Assembly: GCA_946811185.2 (NCBI GenBank)
Contig: OX328108.1
Span: 8,576,412 to 8,640,411 of the forward strand
DNA from: Hippopus hippopus
Lineage: Eukaryota > Mollusca > Bivalvia > Cardiida > Cardiidae
DNA: 64,000 bases
Direction of reading: 5' to 3'
Shown: piece after piece, positions 54,345 through 63,619 of the stretch
Layout: each line of letters starts with the position of its first letter
How positions within the stretch are numbered: the first letter of the stretch is position 1
Notes under the pieces: model-generated
Told to the model about the DNA's origin: nothing
The model's database searches: none
What the model saw: only the letters and a program-made list of their open reading frames with translations
Made by a program: the position numbers and the translations under genes

Positions 54345-54508
54345 TCATTTCGATATTCAAATTAGGATTCATTAATTTTCGTAACTATCCCTTGAGTTTG
54401 AAAACAAAGCGAATTTACTGCGGCATGAAATTCAACTCATCCGCATATTCATTTCGATATTGAATATCGAACTCCGATTATCGAACTTACTGCCAACTTC
54501 ACACACCC
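54345..54508 (-). repeat. Unique terminal inverted segment, right
   Basis: Complement of 41275-41440, ending ACTGCCAACTTCACACACCC. Confidence 0.92.
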
Positions 54509-54517
54509 TATTTTACA
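54509..54517. other. Target-site duplication, right (TATTTTACA)
   Basis: Matches 41266-41274 exactly. Confidence 0.9.
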
Positions 54518-54566
54518 TCGATTGAGAAACAAGTTCTTACAACTTATACTAATCTCTCTCGATTTA
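54518..54566 (-). mobile_element. S4 SINE fragment, right part
   Basis: TCGATTGAGAAACAAGTTCT and ACTTATACTAATCTCTCTCG continue the S4 tail begun at 41246. After TCTCTCGATTT the copy stops, without its head. Confidence 0.75.
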
Positions 54567-54601
54567 TGCATATACTGAATGTGAACATTCACAAACCTCA
54601 G

Positions 54602-54785
54602 GGCCCGATTTCACCAACCATTCTTCATAACATTCTTAGTCTAACAAGAGAATTTTCTCAATTTCAAAGCAACACAACTTCTTTTTGGCTAATTGAATCG
54701 AATTGTTTAGCCAATCAGGAGTTGTGCTATTTTCTGAATCTAGAGTAAAACTGAGACTTCGATATGATTGTGAATACAGACCCAG
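54602..54785. mobile_element. Family G palindromic MITE
   Basis: GGCCCGATTTCACCAACCAT to TTGTGAATACAGACCC; centre TTGGCTAATTGAATCGAATT with AGCCAATCAGGAGTTGTG. Confidence 0.75.
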
Positions 54786-54943
54786 CAGGACTTGACAAAC
54801 AAACTTTTTGCAAAACGAAAAAATAATGGAAAGGGAGGAGGATAGGGGCAATCTGAAAAGAGAATACTTTTTATTCAGCAAAACTCACGTGTTTGTTCTT
54901 TTCAAATGAAATATGGAGTACATAAGGTTAAATTTCTGTTTAA

Positions 54944-55347
54944 TTGATGCTTTTCGGTAGTTTACGGAGAAATAATAGTGAATTATGGTTTGATATTTCA
55001 TGGTTTAGACAAGTGAAAAATATCGATTTCATATCTTCTAACTCTTCAATTGAAGGTGGAAAGAGTAGTTCCCGCGCACTAGTTACCTAGGTAAACAGCG
55101 CGTGCCATTGAACCAGACGGAAAGGTGACGTAATTTATGCTTACTCACCCTACATTTCGCGCGCTTTACGTAATACTGTAATGCGCTCTTATGTGGAGGG
55201 GTACGCCACGGGGAATTACCGAAAACAACAGTACTGGATTTTGACAAGAAACCCAAAAGAAAAGGAGTTAGAAGCATAAGAATTTTTTTCTTTTTGTGAA
55301 AGCGATTTCTCACAAAAAAAAAACATCCTCTATATACTTTCCCTATT
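54944..55347 (+). mobile_element. Family F element, 3' palindrome shortened
   Basis: GATGCTTTTCGGTAGTTTAC, CCCGCGCACTAGTTACCTAG and GGGGTACGCCACGGGGAATT are present. The palindromic domain is reduced to TTTGTGAAAGCGATTTCTCA. The 175-codon minus ORF (55083-55610) merely spans F and the next A element. Confidence 0.75.
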
Positions 55348-55469
55348 ATGAACAATACTTTACAGATTATTGATTGCGAGCGAACAATGAGTTCTCCACG
55401 AACAATGACTACATCTTTTATGTTTTCTCGTATCGCCGTACAAGTGTTATGAATTCGTACATTCAACTC

Positions 55470-55700
55470 ATTACTCTCTAGCAAACAATAAAAACATGGA
55501 CTTGTCCAGATTGGAACAAATTGCAGACGATTATTTAGATGTAGTTCAAAGGTTATTATTCGTCTTCGATATGGAAGAAAAAAGTGGTTTTCTATCCCTG
55601 AAAAAAACAATTTCCATCGTTTGAGTCTTGTTTCATTTGTCGTCTGCGAATACTTTGAATCTACCCATTTCTAAAACTTTGTCATCTGGTGAAGAGTTAA
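55470..55700 (+). mobile_element. Family A element without hairpin
   Basis: ATGGACTTGTCCAGATTGGA and GCAGACGATTATTTAGATGT on the left; TTTCATTTGTCGTCTGCGAA to TCATCTGGTGAAGAGTTAA on the right. The palindrome is gone. TTAA 55697-55700 is shared with the next B element. Confidence 0.7.
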
Positions 55701-55912
55701 CTCCTAGGCTGCTAAGCGTGACTCACTGACCTTTTGCGGACAGTGTAGATCAAGATCAGACTGCACAAAACGTGCAGTCTGATCTTGGATCTAAACTGTC
55801 CGATAAGGACATATTATTCCCCAAGACAAAACTTTGAAAAAGCAATATTTAGGTGTTTACTATCGAAATGAAAATTTCACTTCAGTTATTTAGCAGGATA
55901 AGTATTAAGGGT
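55697..55912 (-). mobile_element. Family B MITE, complete
   Basis: TTAACTCCTAGGCTGCTAAG; core GCGGACAGTGTAGATCAAGA; perfect dyad; TTATTTAGCAGGATAAGTAT. Confidence 0.82.
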
Positions 55913-55984
55913 GGGACGTCTTATCTAAAACATTGGCTAATGGAAACAATCCTTTATGCTTGAACCATAGCTTTTATATTTTCA

Positions 55985-56210
55985 TCGATTACACTTTTGC
56001 CAGGCAGCAAACTTTTAGACTTGTCCGTGTTATCTGTATACGTCATATTGAACGCTGTTCAAATAACTGGATTTGTCTTTGTATGGGTAGAAAACTCTGT
56101 GGGGAACAGAAGAAATGTTTGTCAACAGTATTTTATCCTGTTCCCATGTTCTTTTTTTTTCCCAAAATCCTCATCTCCAGGGTCCTGAAAAACGTGAACG
56201 ACTGTTAAAG
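55985..56210 (+). mobile_element. Family A element, diverged hairpin
   Basis: TTGCCAGGCAGCAAACTTTT, GAAAACTCTGTGGGGAACAG against TTTATCCTGTTCCCATGTTC, then CATCTCCAGGGTCCTGAAAA. Confidence 0.65.
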
Positions 56211-56306
56211 ACTTAAAATCATGTTTCAACATGGAACCCTTTTGGACAATGTTTTTTCCTCTAAATCGTGTTGTCAGAAGCTTGAAAAAACGATTTTTGG
56301 TTCAAA

Positions 56307-56380
56307 TGATAATGATGATGATGATGATTATGATAATGGTTATAATGGTGGTGATGATGAAGAAGAGGAAGATGACTTTG
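56307..56380 (+). repeat. (GAT)n / GAAGAG simple repeat
   Basis: GATGATGATGATGATT and later GAAGAAGAGGAAGATGAC give an Asp/Glu-rich reading frame (DNDDDDDYDN, DDEEEEDD). That ORF (56221-56424) is most likely a translated simple repeat. Confidence 0.85.
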
Positions 56381-56696
56381 TAGGAATCATTCGTGCTCTA
56401 GGCATTTTCGGTATGGACAGCTAGTTCGAGAGATAGGATCTATAAAGAAAATATCAGATGTGAGAAGTCCAGTTCAAAGACCCATGATTTCCTTCGAATA
56501 GACACCCTTAGTTGCTTTTAAGTGCCCAGTGCGAGGCACTAATTCACGCCAGGCTACCTCTGGAGTTCTTACTACTTGAGTTCTAGTTGAGTCGGAAACA
56601 CACAGCGTCACTGAAAATCCATGCCCAGGCCGAGTAATCGGGTCTGCGACCTTCGGATTAATAGTCTTGTGTTTTACCATTACAATACCCTCTATA
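56381..56696. other. No gene recognised
   Basis: A minus-strand tRNA-like trace (GTAATGGTAAAACACAAGAC then CGAAGGTCGCAGACCCGATT) at about 56630-56682 may be another SINE head. Nothing firm. Confidence 0.3.
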
Positions 56697-56947
56697 AACG
56701 AGCGATGCTCTGTGAAACGAGGGTTTAATACATATGCAAAAAAGTATCGTTCCAGGTCAGCCTGCGCAGTCCGCGCAGGCTGACCTGAATCGAAACTTTT
56801 TGATATTGGTCATGGACCATTCTACCTTAGAATTCAGCCGGTCGGAAGACAAAATGGATATTATGGATCCATAATTATGTGATGAATTGCTTGGTAAAAC
56901 GCATTACGGAGGTGCACTAAACCTCTTTTGCCAGAGCATGGCTTAAA
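56697..56947 (+). mobile_element. Family C MITE
   Basis: ACGAGCGATGCTCTGTGAAA to TTTTGCCAGAGCATGGCTTA; perfect hairpin CCAGGTCAGCCTGCGCAGTC. Confidence 0.82.
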
Positions 56948-56989
56948 TTCATTCATTCACTGCTATAAGCGCTCTCAAAGGTCTATCGC

Positions 56990-57062
56990 AGACGCCATAG
57001 ATAAAGATCAGACTAAGAGGGTAAACGGTCTCGTCTCGAATCTACACCGTCCGCTTTGTATT
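56990..57062. repeat. Family B scrap
   Basis: ATAGATAAAGATCAGACTAA and ATCTACACCGTCCGC flank a diverged centre. Confidence 0.45.
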
Positions 57063-57072
57063 CGCATTATCA

Positions 57073-57288
57073 TTGGTATAGGATTCATTTCTCTCCCACC
57101 GATGATCATTGTTATGATGATGGTTATTTAGGAAAGCAGTCAGTGGCTTGGGAAGAGTATTCTGCGAAGTACAGTATTGGAAACAAGAACTCCAGGAAAG
57201 CATGGATTAGTGCATTTGCCGGCGCGATATACATGTAACTGAAATAATACTGAAAACAGCATTAAACCCCAGAAAACAATCAATCATT
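57073..57288 (+). mobile_element. S2 SINE, head truncated
   Basis: ATAGGATTCATTTCTCTCCC, CAGTCAGTGGCTTGGGAAGA, AAAGCATGGATTAGTGCATT, GCGATATACATGTAACTGAA and tail CAATCAATCATT. Confidence 0.8.
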
Positions 57289-57572
57289 ATGGGCATACGA
57301 ATTGTCGTGTAAGCCATCGGAAGAAAGACTTAAAAAATACGCATGAACACTTCGCCATTCTATTACGGGAAAAAAAGTTCGCAAACTAACAACATTCAGA
57401 CTGAATAAAGTGAATTAGTCTTGCTTCAAACGAGGAGGTAACTTTATGAGCCATTTTGAGTTAATCGGTGAAAATTGGATTTTTTCGCTGTCCGATCATT
57501 CATAACAGTAGTCCATTAAGCTAGCTCTGTAGGAAAACATCTGAAGACAGCTTGCAAATTGGCTCACTTTTG
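57289..57572. other. No feature recognised
   Basis: AT-rich; nothing seen. Confidence 0.35.
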
Positions 57573-57700
57573 TTCTTGTTTGTTTTGTTTGTTTGGTGTT
57601 TACGCCATTTTCAAGATCACTTCCGAATATCAAGGCAGTCATTGCACTTGATAATGCTTTCCTAGAATGTCTTTCCCCAGTAACACGCACAGCATTTTTT
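57573..57700 (-). mobile_element. S2-like tail fragment
   Basis: (TTTG)n, GGTGTTTACGCCATTTTCAA and TGCTTTCCTAGAATGTCTTT resemble the 3' half of S2. A G-rich run (57703-57729) follows. Confidence 0.5.
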
Positions 57701-57782
57701 TTTTCGGGCGGTGGGGGGGGTGGGGGGGCAAGATACTGTCTGCTTTTCCAAATAAACATTGTCAAAACATTTTTTAGCGGTG

Positions 57783-58055
57783 AGATTGATTGATAATTGT
57801 ATGGTGTTTAACGCAGTTTTCAACATATATTTCAGTTATATCGCGGCGACCAGTGCACCTATCCATGCTTTTCTGGATTTTATTGTACCAGTATTCCTCA
57901 CAATGTTCTTTCCAAGCCACTGGCTGCTTTCCCACATAACCATCTACAAGCCACTGGCTGCTTTCCCACATAACCATCTACGGTTTAGCGGTGAGAAAGC
58001 AATGAATCTTATCGCCGTAACTATCAAGAATCTTCGGAAAGATTTGGCTCGTAAA
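57783..58055 (-). mobile_element. S2 SINE with internal duplication
   Basis: Tail ATTGATTGATAATTGTATGG; body TATATCGCGGCGACCAGTGC. AAGCCACTGGCTGCTTTCCC with ACATAACCATCTAC occurs twice, at about 57915 and 57950. The head stops at GATTTGGCTCG. Confidence 0.8.
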
Positions 58056-58339
58056 GAATGTGTCTGAACTTGGAATTGAAAGGTCTGCAAAACACGGAAT
58101 TGTGTAGTAAAGGGAGAATTATACGCTTGCTCTACGTCTGAATCATTTGCTAATGCAATGGCAAGTTGTATAACTATTTGTTTGTACTATTCTATCAAGT
58201 GGAAAACGCCCGTAACATTTCCGATACAGAGACAGTATTTACATCTACGCTTGGTTGAACAGATAAACAACACAAAAGTACACTTAAATGTATCTGTAAA
58301 TGAAATACAAACAACAAAAAATATTTTTCCCATTTTAAA

Positions 58340-58445
58340 GCTAGAAAATATTCTTCATCGTTTCGGCTACATATCTCTTGTCGTCAGCAAACGATCTCAA
58401 TTTAGACAAGTTCAAAATTTTGTCGTTTGACGTTTTTTAAAGACT
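58340..58445 (+). mobile_element. Family A right-end fragment
   Basis: CTCTTGTCGTCAGCAAACGA, TTTAGACAAGTTCAAAATTT and TGTCGTTTGACG are the right flank of family A. No hairpin. 58056-58339 before it shows nothing. Confidence 0.55.
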
Positions 58446-58580
58446 TAAAAGAAATAACTAAGTACCGAAGAGAGCAAACAAAGATCAGACTTCGTGGACA
58501 TGGTCTACTTTCTTCGGGGAGGCCAACAAAAGTTGTCATGCACCGGAAGTTGGTCAGAAATAAATAATAATGGCACTCAC

Positions 58581-58794
58581 CATCTTCAGGGTACGTCTCT
58601 GTATAAAGCGTGTGATTACAACCTTCCAGAACTTTTCTATACTCTGCATAATCCTCGATATATTCCCCTGGAATCTCATATAAATCCATTTTTGTTTGCA
58701 CGAGGTCAAAGTCACGTGAGACCTCATCACCAGTACTTGTCAATGATGTCATATTCACCGAATCTTGCGTAGAATTCACGTTAAATAGTTCCAT
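58581..58794 (-). CDS. Probable first coding exon, N-glycosylated N-terminus (paralogue of 17838-18033)
   Basis: ATG at 58794 gives 71 codons plus one base up to the donor G|GTGAGTGCC (58581/58580, phase 1). The peptide opens MELFNVNSTQDSVNMTSLTS and ends EYIEDYAEYRKVLEGCNHTL then YTETYPED. Sites NST, NMT and NHT are potential N-glycosylation sequons. The C-terminal half aligns with the exon at 17838 (DYxEY, VLExCNxTL, YPxDG) and the intron falls at the same place; the N-terminal halves differ. An upstream in-frame ATG at 58842 would add 16 hydrophobic residues (SLLWILLG), which could act as a weak signal sequence; I prefer 58794 by similarity in length to the paralogue. The role is unknown; a receptor N-terminus is plausible. 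Confidence 0.62.
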
Positions 58795-58842
58795 TGTAAA
58801 TGTTTCACCAAGTAATATCCACAACAAACTGCGTGACTTCAC

Positions 58843-59319
58843 TTTGACTTAAATGTTGGCTAACACGTCAGTTAGAAGTAATGAAATGAATTAATACGCG
58901 TGTCATTTTGATATCATTTTGCTAATTATTTTTTCTGTCTTTATTTGCCTTTTTTAAGCGGTTTATACATATCCACACTTACGTTTTCACTGATAGTCTC
59001 ATTTATTGTGGTAAAATTTTTCAACAAAAACACACCTGGTTTTCGTAAACTACGTAAGACGAAACTAAACACTCATTTTCGAAATTTATGAATTCTGAAA
59101 CTTTCAGTATGTTACTCCATTTTGTTGAAAGTAAAAACTGTAACGTTTATAACATTTTAGCACTCTATTGTAATTAAGGTCTGTTTACTTCTGGAAACAA
59201 AGCACACTTTTCTTTACGTTGATGTTCTGAGAGACGGTAACCAGCTTGTGTTGTCTAGTTGGTCACCTGAAATAAAGCAATGCAGTAAAATTTGTCATGT
59301 ATGCTACCTCTATTAATTT
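58843..59319. other. Upstream region of the 58.6-kb exon; no firm promoter
   Basis: CTAACACGTCAGTTAG at 58860-58875 is a 16-bp dyad with a CRE half-site-like ACGTCA. I see no clear TATA or initiator. Confidence 0.3.
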
Positions 59320-59546
59320 CACCCTTTACCACACCATTACGACTTTTGATGACCTCGAGGAAGACGGCTTTTGAAAACACTGTGGGAAAAGGAGAAAATG
59401 CTGGTAACCAGCATTTTCTCCTTTTCCCACAATGTTTTCAACCCTACGGAAGACAAATTTCCTGTTTAGTGTAACATTTGATTTGTCATCTGAAAATGCT
59501 TTTAATATAGGCAAGTCTAAAATTCCGTGGCCTGGCTAAGAGTTAA
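59320..59546 (+). mobile_element. Family A element, near complete
   Basis: CACCCTTTACCACACCATTA to CCTGGCTAAGAGTTAA. The hairpin is perfect over more than 30 bp each side (GTGGGAAAAGGAGAAAATGC, CTGGTAACCAG centre). Confidence 0.85.
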
Positions 59547-59705
59547 GCAAGTAACTTTTTATTAAAGGCCCCCAAGCTGAGTTGGTAACTTTTGTTTAAC
59601 TTTTGGACAACATTTTTCTGCCAGCAGCTGCAACTTCGACAGACTCTACTGTAACACATGTATAATTAGTCTCATGATAATATCCATACTTTAAAATGGT
59701 GTAAA

Positions 59706-59870
59706 TTAACCTTTAAACTGCTAAATAAATGAAACGGAACTTTCTACTCAACAGTGAAAATCCAAATATTATGATTTTAACGTTGATTTCACCGGAATGG
59801 AAATATCGTATCGGACAGTGTCGATCAAAGATCAGACTACACGTTTTATGCCGTCCTTAGCAGTCTAAAT
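59706..59870 (+). mobile_element. Family B MITE, right dyad arm lost
   Basis: ATTAACCTTTAAACTGCTAA to CGGACAGTGTCGATCAAAGA, then TCAGACTACACGTTTTATGC and TTAGCAGTCTAAATTG. Confidence 0.65.
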
Positions 59871-59970
59871 TGACCCCGAATCGTTTACATTTGCAAGCTA
59901 GTGGTTAAAAGCATTTTTGTTTTTAATTAGAAAAAGCAACCTTTACTTAGCATTTCGGCGCTCAATAATT

Positions 59971-60232
59971 GGCCTGCAACACGCTAAAACGGGCATTCGG
60001 ACATATGCGTAAAGTGTCGTCTCTGATCAGCCTGCGCAGTCCGTGCAGGCTAATCCGAAACGACACTTTCCGTTTTTATGTAATTTTCTATTTTACACAA
60101 GTCTACTGTAGCACAAAATCTAAGGTAGTCGTAAAGTGCCGTCTCGGATTAGCCTGCGCGGACTGCGCAGGCTGATCCGAGACGACACTTCACGCAAATG
60201 TCCGAATGCCCCTTTTCGCGTGTTGCAAGCCA
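59971..60232 (+). mobile_element. Family D double-hairpin MITE
   Basis: GGCCTGCAACACGCTAAAAC to TTCGCGTGTTGCAAGCC. Both hairpins are intact; the first has one mismatch (CAGTCCGTGCAGG). Confidence 0.87.
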
Positions 60233-60299
60233 TATAAAACCTCGTCCTTTTTCGACGGATGAAAATACAATCCCTGTAACTTAGAAAGCGTTTTATCTT

Positions 60300-60350
60300 A
60301 AAGGCTAGACCAAACGGGCGGACAGTTTAGATCCAAGATCAGACAGCACG
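60300..60350. repeat. Family B scrap
   Basis: AAAGGCTAGACCAAACGGGC and GGACAGTTTAGATCCAAGAT, then truncated. Confidence 0.5.
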
Positions 60351-60764
60351 TTTAAACTCTAATATTGTAATTTTCTGTCTAAATAATTATTTTCAATGTA
60401 CATGTATTATACACAGCAGTCTAAAACAATCCTTATCGCGGCGTTACTTGTATGTAATATGACGAATGTCTATCTCCGTACTACTTTCAACTATAAATAT
60501 GTTATTGAAAAAGCTGCTCTGTTATTTTTTCATCTTTAATCTTCTCTCCGTTTCCGGCCATTCGCCTTTCGATGCAATATTAGATCATTTGTATAAACAC
60601 TAGACACTATTTTTTCTTTTTCAATTAAGTTTCCGTAAATCAACGGTTGCAAGGCGTAGATAACATGATGGTTAAAATATTCTGACAGGCCGTATCAAAT
60701 TATATCCGTAAAATATGCATCCACGCCAAAATGCTGACGAAGCGCAATGGAAGTAGGTCGAATT
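60351..60764. other. No feature recognised
   Basis: AT-rich, no ORF or family match. Confidence 0.35.
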
Positions 60765-60840
60765 AACTTTTAGGCTTCTCAGTGTGACCAAATTCGCTTT
60801 TGCCGACAGTGTAGAGCAAGACCAGACAGCACAGAAGTAG
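60765..60840 (-). repeat. Family B scrap
   Basis: TTAACTTTTAGGCTTCTCAG and GCCGACAGTGTAGAGCAAGA mark a left half with its TTAA. Confidence 0.5.
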
Positions 60841-60916
60841 TTTAAAGGTTACCAATTTGTCTAAACCACCCCGATTTGTGCGATCCTGAGAGAAAATTTC
60901 AAAAAGGAAAGAAAAT

Positions 60917-61194
60917 ATGAGCTATGCTCTGTGAAAATGGGGCTGAATGGATCTACAAAAAGTATCGAACTAGGTCAGGCTGTGCAGGCTGCGCAGACTG
61001 ACATCGATCGAAACTTTTTGCTATTTGTACTTTTTTTTTTTTTTTCATATCAAGGGACCATTCTACCACCATATACCGTGGATTATTAGACAAAATGGAC
61101 ACTATGGATCCATAATTATGTAATGACTTGCTAGGTATAGTATATCAAGGAAATGCATGAAATCCGCTTTTTTGCCAGATCATTGCTCATTTAT
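60917..61194 (+). mobile_element. Family C MITE
   Basis: ATGAGCTATGCTCTGTGAAA to TTTTTTGCCAGATCATTGCT. The hairpin is partly decayed (TAGGTCAGGCTGTGCAGGCT). A T14 run is inserted at 61030. Confidence 0.78.
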
Positions 61195-61315
61195 ATATAC
61201 CTATTGTGAGAAAAACAGACAATGGTAACTTGCATTTTTCCCTTCTTCCACCGTATATTTAACGGATCCATGTATAAATTCAATAAAGTAAGCCATATAG
61301 CCATTGCAAAAAACA

Positions 61316-61592
61316 TGTGAACCATGCTCTGGCAAAAGAGGGCTTAATGCATCCCCGTGATGCATGATACCAAGCAAGTCATTACACGGTTATGGATCCA
61401 TAAAATGTACCGTATTTTGTCTAACAATCGACTTAATCATGAAGTAAACTGGTCCTTGGGCATAAAGAAAATTGACCAATAGCGAAAAGTTTCGGCCCAG
61501 GTCAGCCTGCGCGGACTGCAGAGGCTGACCTGGGTCGATACTTTTCGAAGATGCATTAAGCTCCCTTTTTTACAGAGCACGGCTCATATACC
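61316..61592 (-). mobile_element. Family C MITE, near complete
   Basis: GTGAACCATGCTCTGGCAAA to TTTTACAGAGCACGGCTCAT. The hairpin is CCCAGGTCAGCCTGCGCGGA with ACTGCAGAGGCTGACCTGGG. Confidence 0.85.
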
Positions 61593-61929
61593 TTCAGTGT
61601 TATCAATTCTATAACTTTCTAATCTTGTACAGGTATGGAGTCAAAAGCGTGTACTCTACATGGTGATTTAATCTGCTACTGCACATTCTATGTTCAAATA
61701 TACCAAAATATTGAGAAAGCAAAACAGTTGAAGGAAGGTGGCAAGGAAGGTGGCTTTATCTCCACTCAGTATGACGGAAAAATCCAAAAGAATGAGCAAT
61801 TGGAAATCACATGTAACTGCTCCTTTTCCCACCATATTTTCTTTTGCAGTAAATTACAGATTAAACAAAGAATATACTAGTATCTAAAATGATAAGCGGT
61901 GTAAATTTGCCCGCAAATCTATGTAAACT
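61593..61929. other. No gene recognised
   Basis: The ORF 61635-61880 (81 codons) includes a family A-like TGCTCCTTTTCCCACCATAT and is not convincing. Confidence 0.3.
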
Positions 61930-62090
61930 TGTCTGCAAATGGGCCTGAAGGGGGCCAGCAGAATAAACATGTACACCTTTTATAACAAATGCAGAATTTT
62001 ATTTATTCACTTGAATACAATGACAATACCAAGAAGTAGGTCAAAAGCTAGTGCATTCAGCTACGCCGAAAACATATACGATATTAAATG
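61930..62090 (+). repeat. Family L repeat, partial
   Basis: TTTATTTATTCACTTGAATA, AGGTCAAAAGCTAGTGCATT and CAGCTACGCCG match the inner part of 36640-37030. Confidence 0.5.
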
Positions 62091-62098
62091 GTTAAATT

Positions 62099-62215
62099 GA
62101 TCTCGAAGTTGCTGGCTACCGGCATTTTCCCCTTTTACCACAATCTTTTAAAAAGCTGTCTCTTCTCAAAGTCGTTAAATTGTGACTGGGGACTGTATGG
62201 CATAGGATTCTGTTG
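62099..62215 (+). mobile_element. Family A right-half fragment
   Basis: GTTGCTGGCTACCGGCATTT, TCCCCTTTTACCACAATCTT, then CTCAAAGTCGTTAAATTGTG. Confidence 0.6.
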
Positions 62216-62355
62216 AAAAGCAGCCATATGCATTTTTTGCCCACGCTTTCGACCTCTTGACATGACCGGAAGTAGAAAAGTAAAAGGCACTACCATTCCG
62301 GCTTTTCTAGGTAATATGCTCCCACAAAAAGTCAATTGAAATAAAAGCGACTAGG

Positions 62356-62391
62356 AAAAAGGCGAAAATTAGTCTAACTTTCGCCTTTTTT
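62356..62391. repeat. Perfect 12-bp stem hairpin
   Basis: AAAAAGGCGAAA and TTTCGCCTTTTT pair around ATTAGTCTAAC. The flanks (AGGTCGAAAAAGTG, TTTCGACCTACC) contain further short inverted words; it may be the centre of an unnamed MITE spanning roughly 62240-62520. Confidence 0.6.
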
Positions 62392-62535
62392 AGGTAAACA
62401 GCCAGGTCGAAAAAGTGACAGCTAAGCAAAAATCTTGACCTTTCGACCTACCTCTGGACATAGAAATGTCGAAAAGTGGCTGCCTGTTAAGTTTTCTACT
62501 TTCGCTTTGATCGAAGAGTCGATGGCGGGATCTTG

Positions 62536-62722
62536 GCCTGCACTCACCAACCATTCCGAAATGCACTATAAGTCTTATCCTCAAAAGATTTTTTTTTTTT
62601 AAATTTGAAATTAACCCAATTTCTGATTGGCTAAACCAAGCGGTTTGGCCAAACAGAAAATATGTTACTTTAAATTCAAACCTAGAACACAACTTAGAAA
62701 AGTTGGTCCATAAGGGTCCTGG
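62536..62722. mobile_element. Family G palindromic MITE
   Basis: CCTGCACTCACCAACCATTC to AGTTGGTCCATAAGGGTCC; centre GATTGGCTAAACCAAGCGGT. Confidence 0.72.
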
Positions 62723-63126
62723 ATTAGTTTATGTGAATTTCTTATTTTCTTGGATTTCCTGATGAAATATACAGCCACTGTTTCACGCCAGTACAAGAAC
62801 AAAAGCCCAACCCCGCCTGCCAAAGTGTCAGGACGACGGTCACACCTGTCACCTGTGGTGTTTATAACCATGTGAAAGTTCAACATGTCCGACCAACAAT
62901 ACACGGAAGTAACATGTGTGAAGGACAGTTTTACGCTGATAGTGGGTGATTTATATTGGTATCTTGCAACAGTTTTGCAAAGTCTAGGTCGAAAGTGCTC
63001 TATGCAGTTCACGCTCAAAATAACTTATAAAATATTATGATAGCCTATGTTAAAGCTCGACACAGATGTTGCTAAGATGCGATGTTGGTCGAGTATTGCG
63101 GCTTTGCTGAATAAAAAGAATCATCT
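62723..63126. other. No gene recognised
   Basis: More GC-rich than its neighbours between 62770 and 62960, with a minus-strand ORF of 117 codons (62665-63018) that runs into the G element. It has no domain I know. Confidence 0.35.
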
Positions 63127-63612
63127 CATGCTTTTCGGTAGTTTTGTCGAGAAAATAATGTGGATTATGGTTTGATATTTCATGGTTAAGACCAGTGAAA
63201 ATTACCGATTTCACATTTCAAACTCTTCGATTGAAGGCGGAAACACTAGTTCCTGCGCACGAGTTACCTAGGTAAACAGCGCGTGCCATTCAACCAGAGA
63301 GAAATATGATGCGCGTTTACCCTACATTTCTCGCGCTTTACGCAATATTGTAATGTGTTTTTATGTGGAGGGAGGTACGCCACTGGGAAATTACTGAAAA
63401 CAACAGTATTGGATTTTGACGAAATTCCCCCCACACACACACACAAAAAAGGGGGGGCGCTAGAAGCATGAAATAAATAAATTTGTTTTATTCGGTGAAA
63501 GATCGAAATTTATTTCATCCAGTGAACATCATTGGTAATATTTTCACCGATGATGTTCACGAGATGAAATAAATTTCGATGTTTTACCGAATAAAACAAA
63601 TATCCTCTACAT
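63127..63612 (+). mobile_element. Family F element, complete
   Basis: ATGCTTTTCGGTAGTTTTGT to GAATAAAACAAATATCCTCT. The palindromic 3' domain is GGTGAAAGATCGAAATTTAT, TTCATCCAGTGAACATCATT and its mirror GATGTTCACGAGATGAAAT. Confidence 0.82.
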
Positions 63613-63619
63613 CTCCTCT

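Larger units (their letters stand above)
41275..54508. mobile_element. 13.2-kb foldback element (MULE/FB-like)
   Basis: The element is bounded by a perfect 9-bp duplication and by inverted ends starting GGGTGTGTGAAGTTGGCAGT. Each end has a unique inverted segment of about 165 bp, then a long array of 89-bp units, inverted on the two sides: about 29 regular units at 41441-44060 and about 33 at 51372-54344. Degenerate units continue inward on both sides to a loop of roughly 4 kb. Long arms of internal tandem repeats are the definition of foldback elements (Drosophila FB, sea-urchin TU); a 9-bp duplication and a G-rich end fit these and Mutator-like elements. No transposase is visible, so it would need help in trans. 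Confidence 0.85.

Noticed and set aside
55083..55610. 175-codon minus-strand ORF, the longest in the window
   Set aside because: It lies over an F element and an A element; its composition is that of translated repeats and it has no domain.
56221..56424. Acidic Asp/Glu ORF
   Set aside because: It coincides with a GAT/GAAGAG simple repeat.
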